A DNA stretch of 64,000 nt from Neoceratodus forsteri (GCA_016271365.2 CM028132.1:590371001-590435000), one strand, 5' to 3'. Positions 21,797 through 34,039 are shown, counted from the stretch's first letter. Notes: generated by a model not told the origin, from the sequence alone. Numbers and translations are program-made.

Positions 21797-24390
21797 TACG
21801 AACATATGAAATTGCCAGCAGAAGCAGGCCTCACAGTCTATCGAGTCTGCTTTAGAGTGCAGCTAGCAGCTCATCTCGCAGCTGCCCCTCCTGCTTCCCT
21901 CTTCCAGTATCCCTTATCCTTACCCTGTCCCAACACCTCTTGAAACTGCCCACCATCTTACATGACACTATCTCATCTGGTAAGATGTTCCATTTGTCCA
22001 TCACTCTTTCAGTGAAAAAATGTCTCCTCTTCTCTCTCCTGCATCCTCCCCCCTCCAATCTCAGTCCATGCCCTCTCATGTCCCTTCTCCTTTTCAACTG
22101 GAAAATCCCTTCTGTGTTGGTCGTTTATCCTCTTCAGATACTTAAATGTCTCGATAATATCCTCCCTATCTTTCCTCTCCTCCAGTGAATACATATTTAA
22201 CTCTCCCTGCCTGTCCTCATAGGGCTTGCTCTCTAATCCCTGGATCATCTTTGTGGCTCTTCACTGTACCCCCTCCAAAAATCTGATGTCCTTCTTCAGT
22301 ACTCCAGGTGGGGCCTGACCAGTGATCTATACAGGGGCAAGATAATCTCCCATCTTCTGGAGGAGATCCCTCTTGCAATACACCCCAGAATTTTGTTGGC
22401 TTTTGCTGCCGCCTTCCTGCACAGAGCAGTTATTCATGCTCCCTGTAATGATCACTCCTAGGTCCTTCTCCTCTGTGGAGCTCCCAACTGTACCCCAACT
22501 GTACCCCACTCAAGTGATAATCCCTCCCCTGGTTCCTGGCTTCGAATTGCAGAATCTTGCACTTCTTGGCATTGAACCCCAACTGCCATGTTTCCACTCA
22601 CTCCTGCAGCTTAGACAGGTCAGCCCCTTCCATCACTCCACATCATCAATCACAGCTCCCATCTTGGTATCATTTGTGAACAGACTGATCTTGCTCTGGA
22701 TTCCATATGAGATATCTGCAATAAAAATCCCAAACAGTACGGTCCCAGTACCGATCACTGTGGTACCCCGCTTGTCACCACTATCAGTGACAAGAGGCCC
22801 CACCACCACCACCCTTTGCTGCCTTCCTTTTAGCCAATTTGTGATCCATTTCACCATTTTTGGTCCCACCCTCACATATTCCAGTTTCCCCTCAACCTCC
22901 CATGCAGCACTGAATCAAAGGCCTTGCTGAAGTCTAAATACAGGACATCCACTGCATGGCTCTTGTCCAGTTCCTGCATCACCCAGTCGTAGTACTCTAC
23001 AAGGTTTGTCTGGCAGGATCTGCCTGCTACAGACCCATGCTGTTGACCATCCTGGATACCGTTTTCCTCCAAGAAGTTCACTAGCCTCTCTTCTAGGATG
23101 GTCTCCATGAGCTTTTCCATGATCGATGTGAGGCTCACTGGCCTATAGTTTCCTGGTTCATCCTTTGGGCAACTTTTGTGGATGGGCTCCAAGTGGGCCA
23201 TTCTCCAGTCCTGTGGTACACATCCCATGTCCAGGGAGGTATTGAACAGGTCAGCCAGTGGCCCCGCCAGGACCTCTGCCAAACCCCTTAGTGCACTAGG
23301 GTGAATGCCATCAGGTCCAGGTGCTTTGTCCACCCTTAGTGCCCTCAACCCATCTAGTACCCTGCTCTCCGTAATCCCTACATCTGTTGTCTCCTCCCCC
23401 ACTACCCACCCACCCCTTTTGTCTGGGTTATTTGCCCCCTTCTCCTGCGTGAATACAGAACAGAAGTATTCATTCAGTGCCTCTGCCTGCTCTGCCTCTT
23501 TCTCCACCCCCCTGTCCTTCTTAATCCTCACCAACTGATCCTTGCTCCTTCTTCTCTCTCATTTGATTCCCTGAACCAGTCCCAGCTCCCTGAATGCCTT
23601 GGCCACCCTAACCTCTCTGGTAATATCCCTGGACTTCTCCATGTACATAGCCTTATATTCACCCCTTCCCGATTTCCTGTACTTTCAAAATGCTGCCCTC
23701 TTGACCTCACCCCATCCATAACCTCCTGTGTCAGCCAACTGGGTTTCTTTTCCCTTCCCTTCTTGCTTTTCTACCTAGTGCAAGACTCCATAGCCTCCAC
23801 CAGCCCTTCCTTTATGATGTTCCATTTCTGGTATGCATCCATGTGTGGTTGCATACCTGCCAGATGCCTGTCCCAAATTTCCTCCATCTTCTTAAAGTCC
23901 GTCCCCCTAAACTCAATCACCCTTGTACCCGTGTCCCCGTTCTCCTCCCCATGTTGAGCGTGAACCACACTAAATAGTGGTCACTCCCAGCCAGTGGTTC
24001 CTCCACTTCTAGATTCCTTACAGCTTCCCCGTTATCCAGTACAAGGTCCAGAGTCCTTTCTAACTGAGTCTGCCCCTGGACCAGCTGTGTCAGAAAGCAG
24101 TCTTGAAATGCTTCTAACAGGACCCACTCCCTTGCACTCGTGGTGGATGGGGTGTCTCACTCCACCCCTGGTAGGTTGAAGTCCCCCAACACCACTGTGC
24201 TCCCCTTCCTGCAGACCCTCCTAATTTGTTCAGCTAATTCCCTATCCAGGTCACTCCCCTGAGCTGGTGGCCTGTACACCACCCCCATCTTCAGTGTCCT
24301 ATTCTTTGCACCTTGGAGCTGCATCCATAGTGCTTCTGTTCTTAGCCCTATCCTTTCTGAATAACCTGAACCCCGGGATCATCATATCTC
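21797..24390 (-). pseudogene. CR1 LINE, 2.6 kb, minus strand
   Basis: The minus strand begins within the endonuclease (MGVVYRPPAQGSDLDREL near 24250, VVLGDFNLPG near 24190, GSDHYLVWF near 23970). The linker includes EYFCSVFTQEKGA near 23450, and the fingers DKAPGPDGIHPSAL near 23310. The palm follows with SVAGRSCQTNLVEYYDWV near 23000 and DFSKAFDSVLHGRL near 22910. The catalytic box reads LFTNDTKMG in place of LFADDTKI, so the enzyme would be inactive. Thumb motifs include EKDLGVIIT near 22450 and the C-terminus FFTERVMDKWNILPDE near 21970-22010. The 3' end near 21797 reads TTCATATGTTCGTAATGC, a variant of the CR1 tail. It probably interrupts sequence belonging to the 5' region of LINE Xa-3. 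Confidence 0.88.
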
Positions 24391-24879
24391 AGTCCTGGTA
24401 AATTGTGATGCATTACCTTTAAATTGAAAATTAGTAATGGACAAAATACAGAATGTGGATGCACCCAGACAGGACTATTCTAGGAATCAGCAAATCAGTG
24501 GCTAAATGGACTAGAGGCAGCAAACTACATGAAGGGGACCAGCAGCTGACTAGCAGTGAGCAAACAATGACACTAGACAGGTAGCACTGAAGGTACATAT
24601 GCACAAAACTAGATAACTGGGGAGCATGACAGGTTAAAAGAAGGTAGGAGGTCCATAAGACAGGTATTTTCAAATGGAATAAGAGATTATAAATGCAGTA
24701 CTATGACAGACAGGGAGTTCATGGTCATTTCAAATGGGTACTCACTGAGCAAAGCATAGTAGTAGCTAGGTTGGGAAGAGGTGGATCTGGGGTGCATCAT
24801 GGCCGGCTGAACAGCCAACTCATGACTGACCCCTAGATGTCCTTTGCACTTGGTCCTTCACATGGAGGTCACAGGTGGA
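24391..24879. other. unassigned interval before the 220-bp array
   Basis: No frame or transposon end was recognised. It may continue the 5' region of LINE Xa-3 beyond the CR1 insertion. Confidence 0.3.
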
Positions 24880-25500
24880 TGTTGGCTGAAAATGGGGGTA
24901 GTCCTGCACCCAAACCTACCAATTGGTCAATGAACTACAGTGGTATCCAGGCAGCAAGGGGGGCATGTGAGGCAGGCTGGATTCCTGGGCAGGGGGGGAG
25001 AGGGAGAATGAAACTTTGAGAGGGTTCCCAACTCACCCCTGTGATGAGGAACTGGTGCAGGAAGCAGCAGCAGATGGAATGGCTGAAAGTTGCTGAGTGC
25101 TGTTCGAAGACTGCACTGGTCTCACCCCCAAATCCCTGATTGGTCAACAAGCTGCAGAGATGTCCAGGCAACAAGGGGAGGGGGTCTGTGCAAGGCACGC
25201 TGGAGTCCTGAACAGGGGTGAGGGAGAACAAGACTTGGAGAGGGTCCCTCACTCGCTCCTGTGATGAGAAACTGGTACAGAAAGCAGCAGACTGAATGGC
25301 TGAAAGTTGTTGAGTGCTGTTTAAAGATTGTGCTAGTCCCATTCCTGAATCTCCCCATATTGGTCAGCAAGCTGCAGAGGCATTCAGGCAGCAAGGAGGG
25401 TCCGTGAGAGGCAGGCTGGAGTCCTGGTTGTGGGGGGAGGGAGAACAAGACTTGAAGAGGGTCCCTCACGCACACCTGTGGTGAGGAACTGGATATCACA
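24880..25500. repeat. tandem array, about 220-bp unit, nearly three copies
   Basis: GTGATGAGGAACTGGTGCAG at 25041 recurs at 25261 and 25478 with few changes, giving periods of 220 and 217 bp. The first unit is incomplete and more diverged, recognisable from about 24880 (CCAATTGGTCAATGAACTAC aligns with the later ATTGGTCAACAAGCTGCAG). Each unit has a purine-rich block (GGGAGAACAAGACTTG) and an ATTGGTCA word. No gene is encoded; the long minus-strand frames are a consequence of repetition. Confidence 0.85.
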
Positions 25501-26048
25501 CCCTGCAATAATTATGTAGTTAATCTTATGTTTTATTCTAAATGTAGTAGGTTCTAATTACTTATGGGTATTTCAGTCACTTTGTGAACTTTAACTGTGG
25601 AGGTTAACATGCAGTTTGTTATAAATGCATCATATCCTAAAAACTGTGCATTGCAACCCCTGAAATATTTAACTTCTTATAGAACAATAACGTATAGAAC
25701 TCATTCAATACACCCTAACAGGTAAATCCTCAATAAAGAATCATACAATTTCACATATGCTCTACTAGAAGGGGAAATATCACTGCTACAGTAGTTGTCA
25801 CATACCCTAACCATTAGACTCTAAACTGTTTGGTATTGCAATCTTTTAACCAGTCAACTAATGAAACTAAATATTATACACATAGTTAATAAAGGAACAG
25901 TTGTTATAGCAGGTTCTTTCATGAAATATTGGACTGCACTGGAGTTAGTCATCTGAAGCTGAAAGAAAGGATGCCCCACAGCAGACAAGTTCCAACAGCT
26001 GGGGGTAGAGACTGATAGATTGTGTCTACTGCTATGCCAAAATGGCCA

Positions 26049-26050
<2 letters not shown>
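25501..26050. other. unassigned AT-rich interval
   Basis: This is AT-rich unique sequence with no recognised frame or repeat end. It runs into the microsatellite at 26053. Confidence 0.35.
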
Positions 26051-26052
<2 letters not shown>

Positions 26053-26085
<33 letters not shown>

Positions 26086-26134
26086 GTGTGTGTGTGTGTG
26101 TGTATGTTATATATATATCTATCTATATATACAG

Positions 26135-26176
<42 letters not shown>

Positions 26177-26180
26177 TAGA
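26053..26180. repeat. compound microsatellite with near-palindromic order
   Basis: The order is (TA)n, (TG)n, a second (TA) block, GATA-type tetranucleotides, (CA)n and (GATA)n. The TG tract followed by the CA tract forms an interrupted inverted repeat. It ends about 40 bp before the 3' end of the next CR1. Confidence 0.95.
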
Positions 26181-26214
26181 CACTGTCAGCTGATAAGTCT
26201 GCCCATTTGAGCTT

Positions 26215-27937
26215 GTAAGTTCACTTTGTTTTCCTAGAAGTCTGTTGCCCCTTACCCCTGATCTCCAGAATTCCCTTATGTCTATCCCATGTATTCTTAA
26301 ATCCTGTGATTGTTTCAGCCCCCGCCACTTCCTCAGGCAGGGTGTTCCACTTGTTCACCACCCATTCTGTGAAGAAATTCTTCCTCACTTTTCTTTTGAA
26401 TCGCCCTTCCAACTTCATCCCATGCCCTCTAGTCCTGGAACACCTTTTTTGCTGGAAAATAGTGTATTCCTGCACCCTGCTCCTCCCTGTCAGGTACTTG
26501 TATGTCTCTATCATATCCCCTCTCTCCCTCCGCTCCTCCAGGGAGTACATATTCAAGTCCTTCAACCTGTTCTCATAGGACTTGTGATGCAACCCCTGTA
26601 CCATCTTTGTTGCCCTCCTCTGAACCTTCTCTACCCTGTCTATGTCCTTACATAGGTAAGATCTCCAGAACAGTACACTGTACTCCAGGTAGGGCCTCAC
26701 TAGTGTCTTGTATAGTGGAATTATGACCTCCATTTTCCTGCTGGTGATGCCCCTACCTATGCATCCCAGCATCCTATTTGCTTTACCTGCTGCCTTGTTG
26801 CACTGTTTCTTTACCTTGAGGTCATCAGAGATGATAACCCCAAGGTTTCTTTCCTGCTTGGTGCATGCTATATTCTCACCCCCCCCCCAACTGATATGTT
26901 GTTCCAGGGTTTTTGTGCCCCATATGTATTATCTTGCACTTCTTTGCATTGAATTTCAACTGCCACACCCTTGACCATTCTTAAAGCTTCTGCAGGTCCC
27001 TCCTCATCCTGTTTACACCCTCTGGCATGTCCACTCTGCTACAGAGCTTCGTGTCATCAGCGAACAGGGAAATTTTGCCTTCTAGGTCCTGTGCAATGTC
27101 AGATGAAGACATTGAATGGGACCGGTCCCAGCACTGATCCCTGTTGTACCCCACTGGTCACTCTTCCCTCTGTGGAGTGACAGCCATTTACCAACACCCT
27201 CTGTGTCCTGCCACCCAGTCAATTACCTACCCACCGCACTACTGTCCTGCTCACTCCCATATTCCGCAGTTTGTTTAATAGCCTTCTATGTGGCACAGTG
27301 TCAAAGGCCTTGCCGAAGTCCAGATAGGCCACATCCACTACCCTCCCCTGATCCACCTCTCTTGTCACCCAGTCAAAAAATTCAATGAGGTTGTTCTGAC
27401 ATGACCTCCCCCCAGTGAAACCATGCTGCCTTGGGTCCTGTAGACCACTGGCAACCAGATGTTCCACCAATCTCTCCTTCAGTAGTGCTTCCATGATCTT
27501 CCCTACTACCAAGGTCAGGCTGACCGGTCTGTAGTTCTCCACTTCCTCTTTGTTCCCGCTTTTGTATAAGGGACTACATCTGCTGCCCTCCAGTCTTTGG
27601 GTACCTTCCCTGTTGCCAGTGATCGGCTAATCCGGATTGCCAGAGGTTCAGTCATCACCTCTCTTAGTACCTTTAGGACACTGAGGTGTACCCCATCTGG
27701 CCCTATTGCTTTATCAACTCTTATTCCTTCCAGTTCCTTCAGGACCCTTTCCCGTGTAAAGGGACTTGTGTCCATTTCTGCGCCATTGCCACCCCTTGTA
27801 CCACCTTCAGGCCTATTACCCTCCTCTTCCTCAGTAAAGACTGAGCAGAAATACCTGTTCAGTATGTCAGCTTTACTGTTGTCATTCTCCATACGGCCCC
27901 CATCCTCCCCTTCAGTCTCACTATCCCTCCCGTTGCC
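26215..27937 (-). pseudogene. CR1 LINE, RT half, minus strand
   Basis: The minus strand opens in the linker (NRYFCSVFTEEEEGN near 27830). It continues with KAIGPDGVHLSVLKVLREV near 27680, YRPVSLTLVVGKIMEALLKE near 27500, QHGFTGGRSCQNNLIEFF near 27400 and DFGKAFDTVPHRRLLNKL near 27290. The catalytic box near 27060 reads LFADDTKL, both aspartates present. The C-terminal 183 codons (26772-26221) are open, with RGITSRKMEVIIPLYKTLV and FFTEWVVNKWNTLPEE. Frameshifts lie near 27520 and between 27200 and 26800. It is 5'-truncated at 27937, where it abuts a run of T. Confidence 0.88.
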
Positions 27938-29599
27938 TTTTTTTTTTTTTTACATATGTACCTGTAAAATGTTTTTTCCCTCTACCCACTGATTTTGTGA
28001 TATATCTATTCTGTTTAAAAAGAAAGTTTCTAGGCTGGACCAGTGGTGGCACAGCTGAAAATTGGGGTATGTGTGCATTTACCACAGTCCCACACTGAAG
28101 CTAGTGGAGTGCTGGGCACATCACAGAGGTGAAGTGCTTGGCTGTTGGAGAAGCTGGATGCAGACCGCCCACATTTGGATCATCTACTGACTGACCAAGG
28201 AGTGGCATTATTATCAGTTGTGAAGGCAGCTGCTCACTTGCCCACCAGTGAATGGGTAAGATGGGTGCCAGGCTGGGCAGGCTGTCTTAGGAGTTCAGGA
28301 GGACTATGTTTAGTTGAACTCCTTTTTAAACTAAAATTCAGTTTTCAGAGTTCTGCAGGAGTGTAACCCCGCAGATCTCAGTCTTTAGTTGCAAGTTTCT
28401 TTGGAAACTCTCAGCCCATTTTTAGTCATTAGTGTAGTGGTAGGGCAAGCTTTTAGAGTTAGCCAGAGATGATAGTGAATGAGCGTAGGTATTAGCAATT
28501 TCTATTTTTAAGTCTGGGGTGTTATGTTATGGTGCCATTTTGTTCAATTACTTTGAACTCAACAGTTCTTGTTCGGGTTCTTGTATGCTTGTAGTGTTAA
28601 CCGTGTGCCCAAGTAAGCGCTCTATACTGTAGTATATTCATGTACTACAGAGGTAGTTCTCTGCCACACTATTGTCCGCTGTTCTGTGTTGCAGTGGAAG
28701 GTGATTGGGACAAGCTGGATTCAAGCTCCTGACAGGGAGCTCTATGGTGTCTTTTGGAGTACCCAATGCCTGGACTTGACTGCACTGAAAAGATAATGGA
28801 TAACTGGAGCCTGCTGCCAGGAAGGATTTCAGAGGATCTGGCCCACAGGAACTAATGGAGTCCTGTGTATTAATTCACCTGGGCTTGTGTCCAAGGGTCA
28901 GCTGGTCACCAACAGCATGATTTAGACTGGAATTAGGGCCCAGCCTTTGTTGGAGCTTTTCCTTGGAGTGGATTAACTGAGAAGGAGGAATACTGACCTG
29001 GGACTTCAGCTAGCAGGTGATGAGAGAGCTTGCTGGATCGAATTTTATTTCCTGGGCACTTTGTTTGCTAAAGGCAGTACTGCTGGTTAGCTAATTCTTC
29101 TGTGTTTAAAACATTTTACAGTAGTTCTGGTGAGAACATAACTAAATAACTTTAATATATGGAGTGTAACTTGTGAAAGAATGAACTCTGTAGACATTTA
29201 TTTAATTACATCTGTTTAGTTTTGAGATCTGGACTTCAGCACCACAGACATTGCATTATATGTCTACACTCCTAGTCTTCTGGGTGTTTAATTTTTAGCT
29301 TTATAATATATTTAGGGGGGGTTGTGTGATCGTGTTTTTAACTGTTTATTAGGTGTCTAACTGTAGGTATGAGTTACATGATTGTAGTGTGAGTGGGGGT
29401 TAGGGTGGGGGAGGTACTAGGGGGTTTCTTGGTGGGTTATTTCGGTGTTTATTATTTTAGTTTTGTTTCCACATATCTGATACTTGGGTAGAAACTATAT
29501 GTTGGGGAGAAGATGCACTTAGACTCAGATACACCTCAGACCAGCTGTGGCTGTTCAGTCCATTTGTGGAATCCCTTTTAGCCATGCCAACAGCAGTTA
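27938..29599. other. unassigned interval
   Basis: A T-run at about 27938-27951 abuts the truncated CR1. Nothing that follows could be assigned. A 74-codon frame at 28145-28366 has no recognisable domain. At 28030-28055 a TGGCACAGCTG word resembles a tRNA A box, but no B box or A-rich end follows. Confidence 0.35.
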
Positions 29600-32195
29600 T
29601 CAGTCATTGGGACAGCCATGCGAACTGGGGTTGTCTACAGGCCCCCAGACCAGGGGGAGGACATAGACGCATTACTGTTAGAAGATATACAAAACATGAC
29701 AGCTAAAGGGGAGGTTCTGATAATGGGAGACTTCAACATACCAGATAGAGATTGGTCAATACCAGCAGGAACATCTGCCAGAACTAGACTCATGGTGGAT
29801 CCCCTGTAGGGGCAGGGCCTCAAACAACTGGTACAACAACCCACAAGAGACAGGACTATCCTAGATCTAATGCTGACTAACAGGGAAAGGATCACAGATC
29901 TCCAGGTAGAAGGTCACCTGGGGGCCAGTGACCATCACATGGTGTGGCTCAATTTGGCCATTAGAACTAAATCATCCCATTCCAAGGCAAAATATGGGAC
30001 TTCAGAGGAGCTGACTTTGATGAGCTGGCCAACACAGTTAGCTAGCTATAGCAAAAGAAATACAAGTGAGGGGTATAGGCAAAGTGGGCAAGCATTAGGA
30101 TGGAATACTTGAAGCAACATCCCATTGTGTTAGAGAGAAAGGAAGTGCAAAAGAAGAAGGAAACCACTTTGGTTCTCAAAAACAGTAGCAGAAAAGGTCA
30201 GAGTCAAAAGGCTGGCCTTCAGGAAATATAAGCGAACGCAGCAGGATGAAGATAGGGAGGCATACCAAACTTCCCTAAGGTAAGCAGGGAAGGCAGTAAG
30301 GCAGGCAAAGGCCCAAACCGAGGAAACACTAGCATAAACAGTAAAAGAAGGTGACAAGACTTTCTATAGATACATTAGTGAAAGGAGAAAGTCCAGAGGG
30401 GGTATTGCTAAGATCAAAGGAGATAAGTGGGCATGTGAGGAGGAGGACCATGTAAAAGCATATATCCTAAATAGATACTTCTGCTCAGTATTTACTGTAG
30501 ACAAGGTATGGCAGGGCCTACAGCTCAGCACCATGGACACAGGGGGGAAGGAGGTGTGCACTAGTCCCTTCACAAAAGAAAGGGTCCTACAAGAAGCTCA
30601 ATAAGCTCAGGGTGGACAAGGCAATGGGACCTGATGGCATACATCCCAGGGTACTAAAGGAGCTAAGAGTGGAACTAGCAGAGCCATTATCAGAACTGTT
30701 TAGTGAGTCTGAGCACAGGAGAGGTCCCAGAAGACTGGAGAAGGGCTCATGTGATCCCACTCCACAAGAATGGTAGTAGGGAGGAGACAGGGAACTACAG
30801 ACCAGTCAGTCTTACCTCAGTAGTGGGCAAGATTATGGAGGCACTCCTTCAGGAAAGGGTAGTGCAACACCTGGAATCCATAGGAGCACAGGATCCAAGA
30901 CAGCATGGGTTTACAAAAGGAAGGTCCTGTCAAACTAATCTCATAGATTTCTTTGACTGGGTAACCAGAGTGGTGGACCAAGGGGGAGCAGTTAATGTTG
31001 CCCACCTTGACTTCAGCAAAGCTTTCGATACTGTTCCACATAGAAGATTGATTAATAAGCTGGGTAGGCTCGGGGGTCAGAGGTTGGTCAACTGGGTGGC
31101 AAACTGGTTGATGGGCAGAAATCAGAGAGTGGTGGTAAACGGTATACAGTCAGAAGAGATGAAAGTAACAAGTGGGGTACCTCAGGGATCAGTCCTGGGG
31201 CCAGCCCTCTTCAATATCTTCATCAGTGACATTGCAGATGGACTGGAGGGTAAGGTTTGTCTGCCTGCAGATGACACCAAGATCTGCAACAGAGTAGATG
31301 ATCTGGACAGGGTTGGCAGAATGAGAAGAGATCTGGATAAACTGGCAAAATGGTCAGAAGAGTGGCAACTGGAGTTTAATGCAAAGAAGTGCAAGATCAT
31401 GCACATAGGGACGAGAAACCCTGAAGCCACCTATAGGCTGGGAGGGGAGTTGCTGGCAGTCACAAGGGAAAAAAGAGACTTGGGCATCATCATCACCGAT
31501 GACCTGAAATCATCCAAGCAGACCACTAAAGCAGTAGGTAAGGCTAGAGGGATGTTGGGGTGTATTAGTAGGGGTATCACAAGTCGGAAGAGGGAGGTAA
31601 TAATCCCTCTTTACAAGACAATGGTTAGGCCCCATCTGGAGTACTGCAGGCAGTACAGGAGGCCATACCTTCACAAAGACATTAACCACATTGAGGCGGT
31701 CCAGAGAAGGGCAACCAAAATGGTGCAGGGACTGCATCAGAAAACATATGAAGACAGATTAATTGAGCTCAGTATGTATACCCTAGAGCAAAGGAGGGAG
31801 AGAGGTGATATGATCGAAACATTCAAACACCTTAAGAGCATTAACAAGGCGAAAGGGTCTAATATGTTTCAATATAAGAAAAATAGCAGGACAAGAGGAC
31901 ACAGCATGAGATTAGAGGGAGGCCAATTAAGGGGTAATGTGAGGAAGTTCTTTTTCACAGAAAGGGTGGTGGATGCATAGAACGGCCTACCTCAGGAAGT
32001 GGTGGTTATGAATACAGCACAGGGCTTCAAACAGGCATGGGATAGGCATAAGGGAGCAATATAGATGAGTATAAATAGATAGGCCATTGACAGAGCAAAG
32101 GCTGATGGCGTATTCATAAGGTAGAAAAAGAATTGGGCAGACTGGGTGGGCCTTGCGGTCCTTATCTGCTGTCAACTTCTATGTTTCTATATTTC
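29600..32195 (+). pseudogene. CR1 LINE, 2.6 kb, plus strand, best-preserved copy
   Basis: This begins within the endonuclease (RTGVVYRPPDQGEDIDALLL near 29622, VLIMGDFNIPDRDW near 29715, ASDHHMVWLNLA near 29925). After frameshifts through the linker, a 425-codon frame runs from 30703 to 31980. It includes GNYRPVSLTSVVGKIMEALL near 30790, QHGFTKGRSCQTNLIDFFDW near 30900, DFSKAFDTVPHRRLINKL near 31010 and SGVPQGSVLGPALF near 31180. The catalytic box CLPADDTKI near 31260 keeps both aspartates, but the usual F is P. RGITSRKREVIIPLYKTMV follows near 31570. The 3' UTR ends in AACTTCTATGTTTCTATA at about 32173-32190, the expected CR1-type short tail. It is 5'-truncated near 29600. Confidence 0.9.
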
Positions 32196-32289
32196 AATGT
32201 ACACGGTTGGGGATCCTACAAAGGTAGAGCAAGAGCTGTGGCTGAGGATCTGAGTGGGCTGATGATGGGGTCAGATAGGGTTAGTGAGG

Positions 32290-32398
32290 ACTCAGAGGTG
32301 CCCAGGGAGTACATGGCAACCCTCCTCAGGGTCACACCTGGAAACGAGTTTTGGCTCATGGTGCTTTTTCAAGTTATCAACTTTTAAATAAATAAAAT
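32290..32398 (+). mobile_element. LINE-X 3' end fragment, plus strand
   Basis: A short piece with the family's 3' block (CACCTGGAAACGAGTTTTGG, then GCTCATGGTGC) ends in TTTTAAATAAATAAAATA. Only the 3' end is present. Confidence 0.6.
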
Positions 32399-32458
32399 AT
32401 GGCATAATGACAGGGATCTTTCCTGTCTTGTTTCCCTCCCTAGGGCGTTTGCAAATAT

Positions 32459-32720
32459 AGTTTTTATTTATTTATTTATTGGATTTTGGTAACCAGGTAG
32501 GCTAACTTAGACAAGCTGTACCTTTTTCAGGAGTGACCCAGAATTGCAAAACAATACATTGAGGAATACATCCTGACAGCACAACTAACAGTACATGAGC
32601 GAATGACAAAACAAAGTGCAGACAAAGGATATACATAAGGGAGTTAGATACAGGATACAGACAGGAACTCAGAGGCACTTGGTTCTACAGAAACAAGGGC
32701 AATATTCAGTATAATGTATG
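32459..32720 (-). mobile_element. LINE-X 3' end fragment, minus strand
   Basis: This starts with TTTTTATTTATTTATTTATT and a diverged TTGGTAACCAGG block. That is the reverse complement of a LINE-X 3' end. It carries no coding part and abuts the L2 at about 32735. Confidence 0.55.
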
Positions 32721-32734
32721 GCAAACAGGAATTT

Positions 32735-33199
32735 ACAGATACCATGGGGCAACCAATTGGCAGACCAGCTGACTCTTCTCTTCCCCATCAGGCTGTTCTT
32801 TGTAATGCAAGATCAATGAGGAATAAAACAGCATCGATGTTGGTTTTCATCACTGATTCTTCAGCAGATCTTGTTTGCATCATGGAGACCTGGCTTGGAG
32901 ATGACTCTGTCCCTGTGCTTCAGGTATCCATTCTGTCAAGTTATTCCATAGTGCATCGCCAAAGTGGGATAGCGGGGGGGGGGTGGCCATCTGCTTTAGA
33001 TCCACTTTGGGATTCATAGTGTGCTCCATGAGAATTTCCACGTCTTTCAAGAGTGTGACTGTTAGGAGTGGGGGCAGATGTGGTTTGTAGGGTCATCCTC
33101 ACATAGTGGCCTCTGGGGTATGGGGGTGATTTCCTGTAGGAACTGGCAGATTTCATGGCTGGCCAGGTGTTGGATGCCCCTAGGCATTTGGTATTGGGG
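32735..33199 (+). pseudogene. L2-b piece 1 of 4, endonuclease
   Basis: This is the L2 endonuclease N-terminal half: HQAVLCNARSMRNKTASML near 32780-32840, DSSADLVCIMETWLGDDSVP near 32860-32920, and SYSIVHRQSG. Frameshifts follow, then LQELADF-like residues near 33140 and LVLG at 33188-33199. The next residues expected in the family (DFNTW-type, here DFRTW) occur only at 46491. Between them lies PLE1, and TTTGGTATTGGGG at 33187-33199 is duplicated as TTTGGTATTAGGG at 46478-46490. Confidence 0.85.
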
Positions 33200-33884
33200 C
33201 ACTGCACTCACGGAAAATAAGTAAACATGAAGAATTTCACCTCCTGCTGAACTGTATTCAAAAGAGCAGCTTTATTGGGTGACTAACTTTACGGACTGTA
33301 TACACTGCCCTGCACTTTGAAACCCAGTCTCTTTGTCAGGGGGTGTGGTAGTCAGGAACATCACATCCGTTTATATAGAACCGTCACTTAATTATTTGAT
33401 TGATTAAATCAACGCCCCTATAAATGCATTGCAACTTAAAGTGAATGTAAAACAGACATCTAATAGATAGTAACAGTAAAACAATAAAAAAATCAAACAT
33501 TGTAAAGTTTATATCAGCCCTTAAGTAATCCTAGTATGTGCATAATATACATATACATCCTGCATCAAATCAGCCAGTGCAGAGTAAATGCACATTACAA
33601 CAGCATAGAGGTAAGAACTTTGGAGAAAGTAGTACACTGGGATCCAAGTTCTAATTTTTAAGTTTTAAAATGTTCAGTTTATTTAATCATTCTTTGTTTC
33701 TTAATAATCAAAATCCGTTAGTTAGAGGAGCTAACACAAAACAAAAGGGGAGAGGACATGTAAAGGAAGGTATAATGGGGGGAAGAAAGGGGAGATTAGG
33801 AAAATAAAAATAAAAAAGGCCAAGCGTACATGGCTCACCAGAGACCAGACCAAATCTCAGTATCTTCAAGAACAAAAAGGTACA
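33200..33884 (-). repeat. PLE1 left inverted arm
   Basis: Read on the minus strand this matches 45659-46384: it begins near TTGTTTGTACCTTTTTGTTC and contains CACCCAATAAAGCTG. It ends in the 5' start of the element (GTGAAATTCTTCATG, CCGTGAGTGCAGTG). It therefore joins a 3' UTR to the beginning of a following copy. Confidence 0.85.
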
Positions 33885-34039
33885 AACAAGCAGTGGGTGA
33901 AATTCTTCATGTTTGCTTATTTTCTTTGAGTGCGGTACCTTGTTCTGTGTTTGTTTACTTAACAGATGGGCTACCTGTTGGACATCGCACCGACCCTCTT
34001 ACCACTGGTCGCAGTCCTGAATATTTTTTGTTTGTGCTG

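Noticed and set aside
24935..25508. Two minus-strand frames of about 130 codons with repeated QHSATFSHS-like words
   Set aside because: They are products of the 220-bp DNA repeat; successive units read in different frames.
28030..28140. Possible fourth tRNA-headed SINE (TGGCACAGCTG)
   Set aside because: No B-box-like word, no A-rich 3' end, no flanking duplication and no similarity to the SINE-A/B/C bodies.
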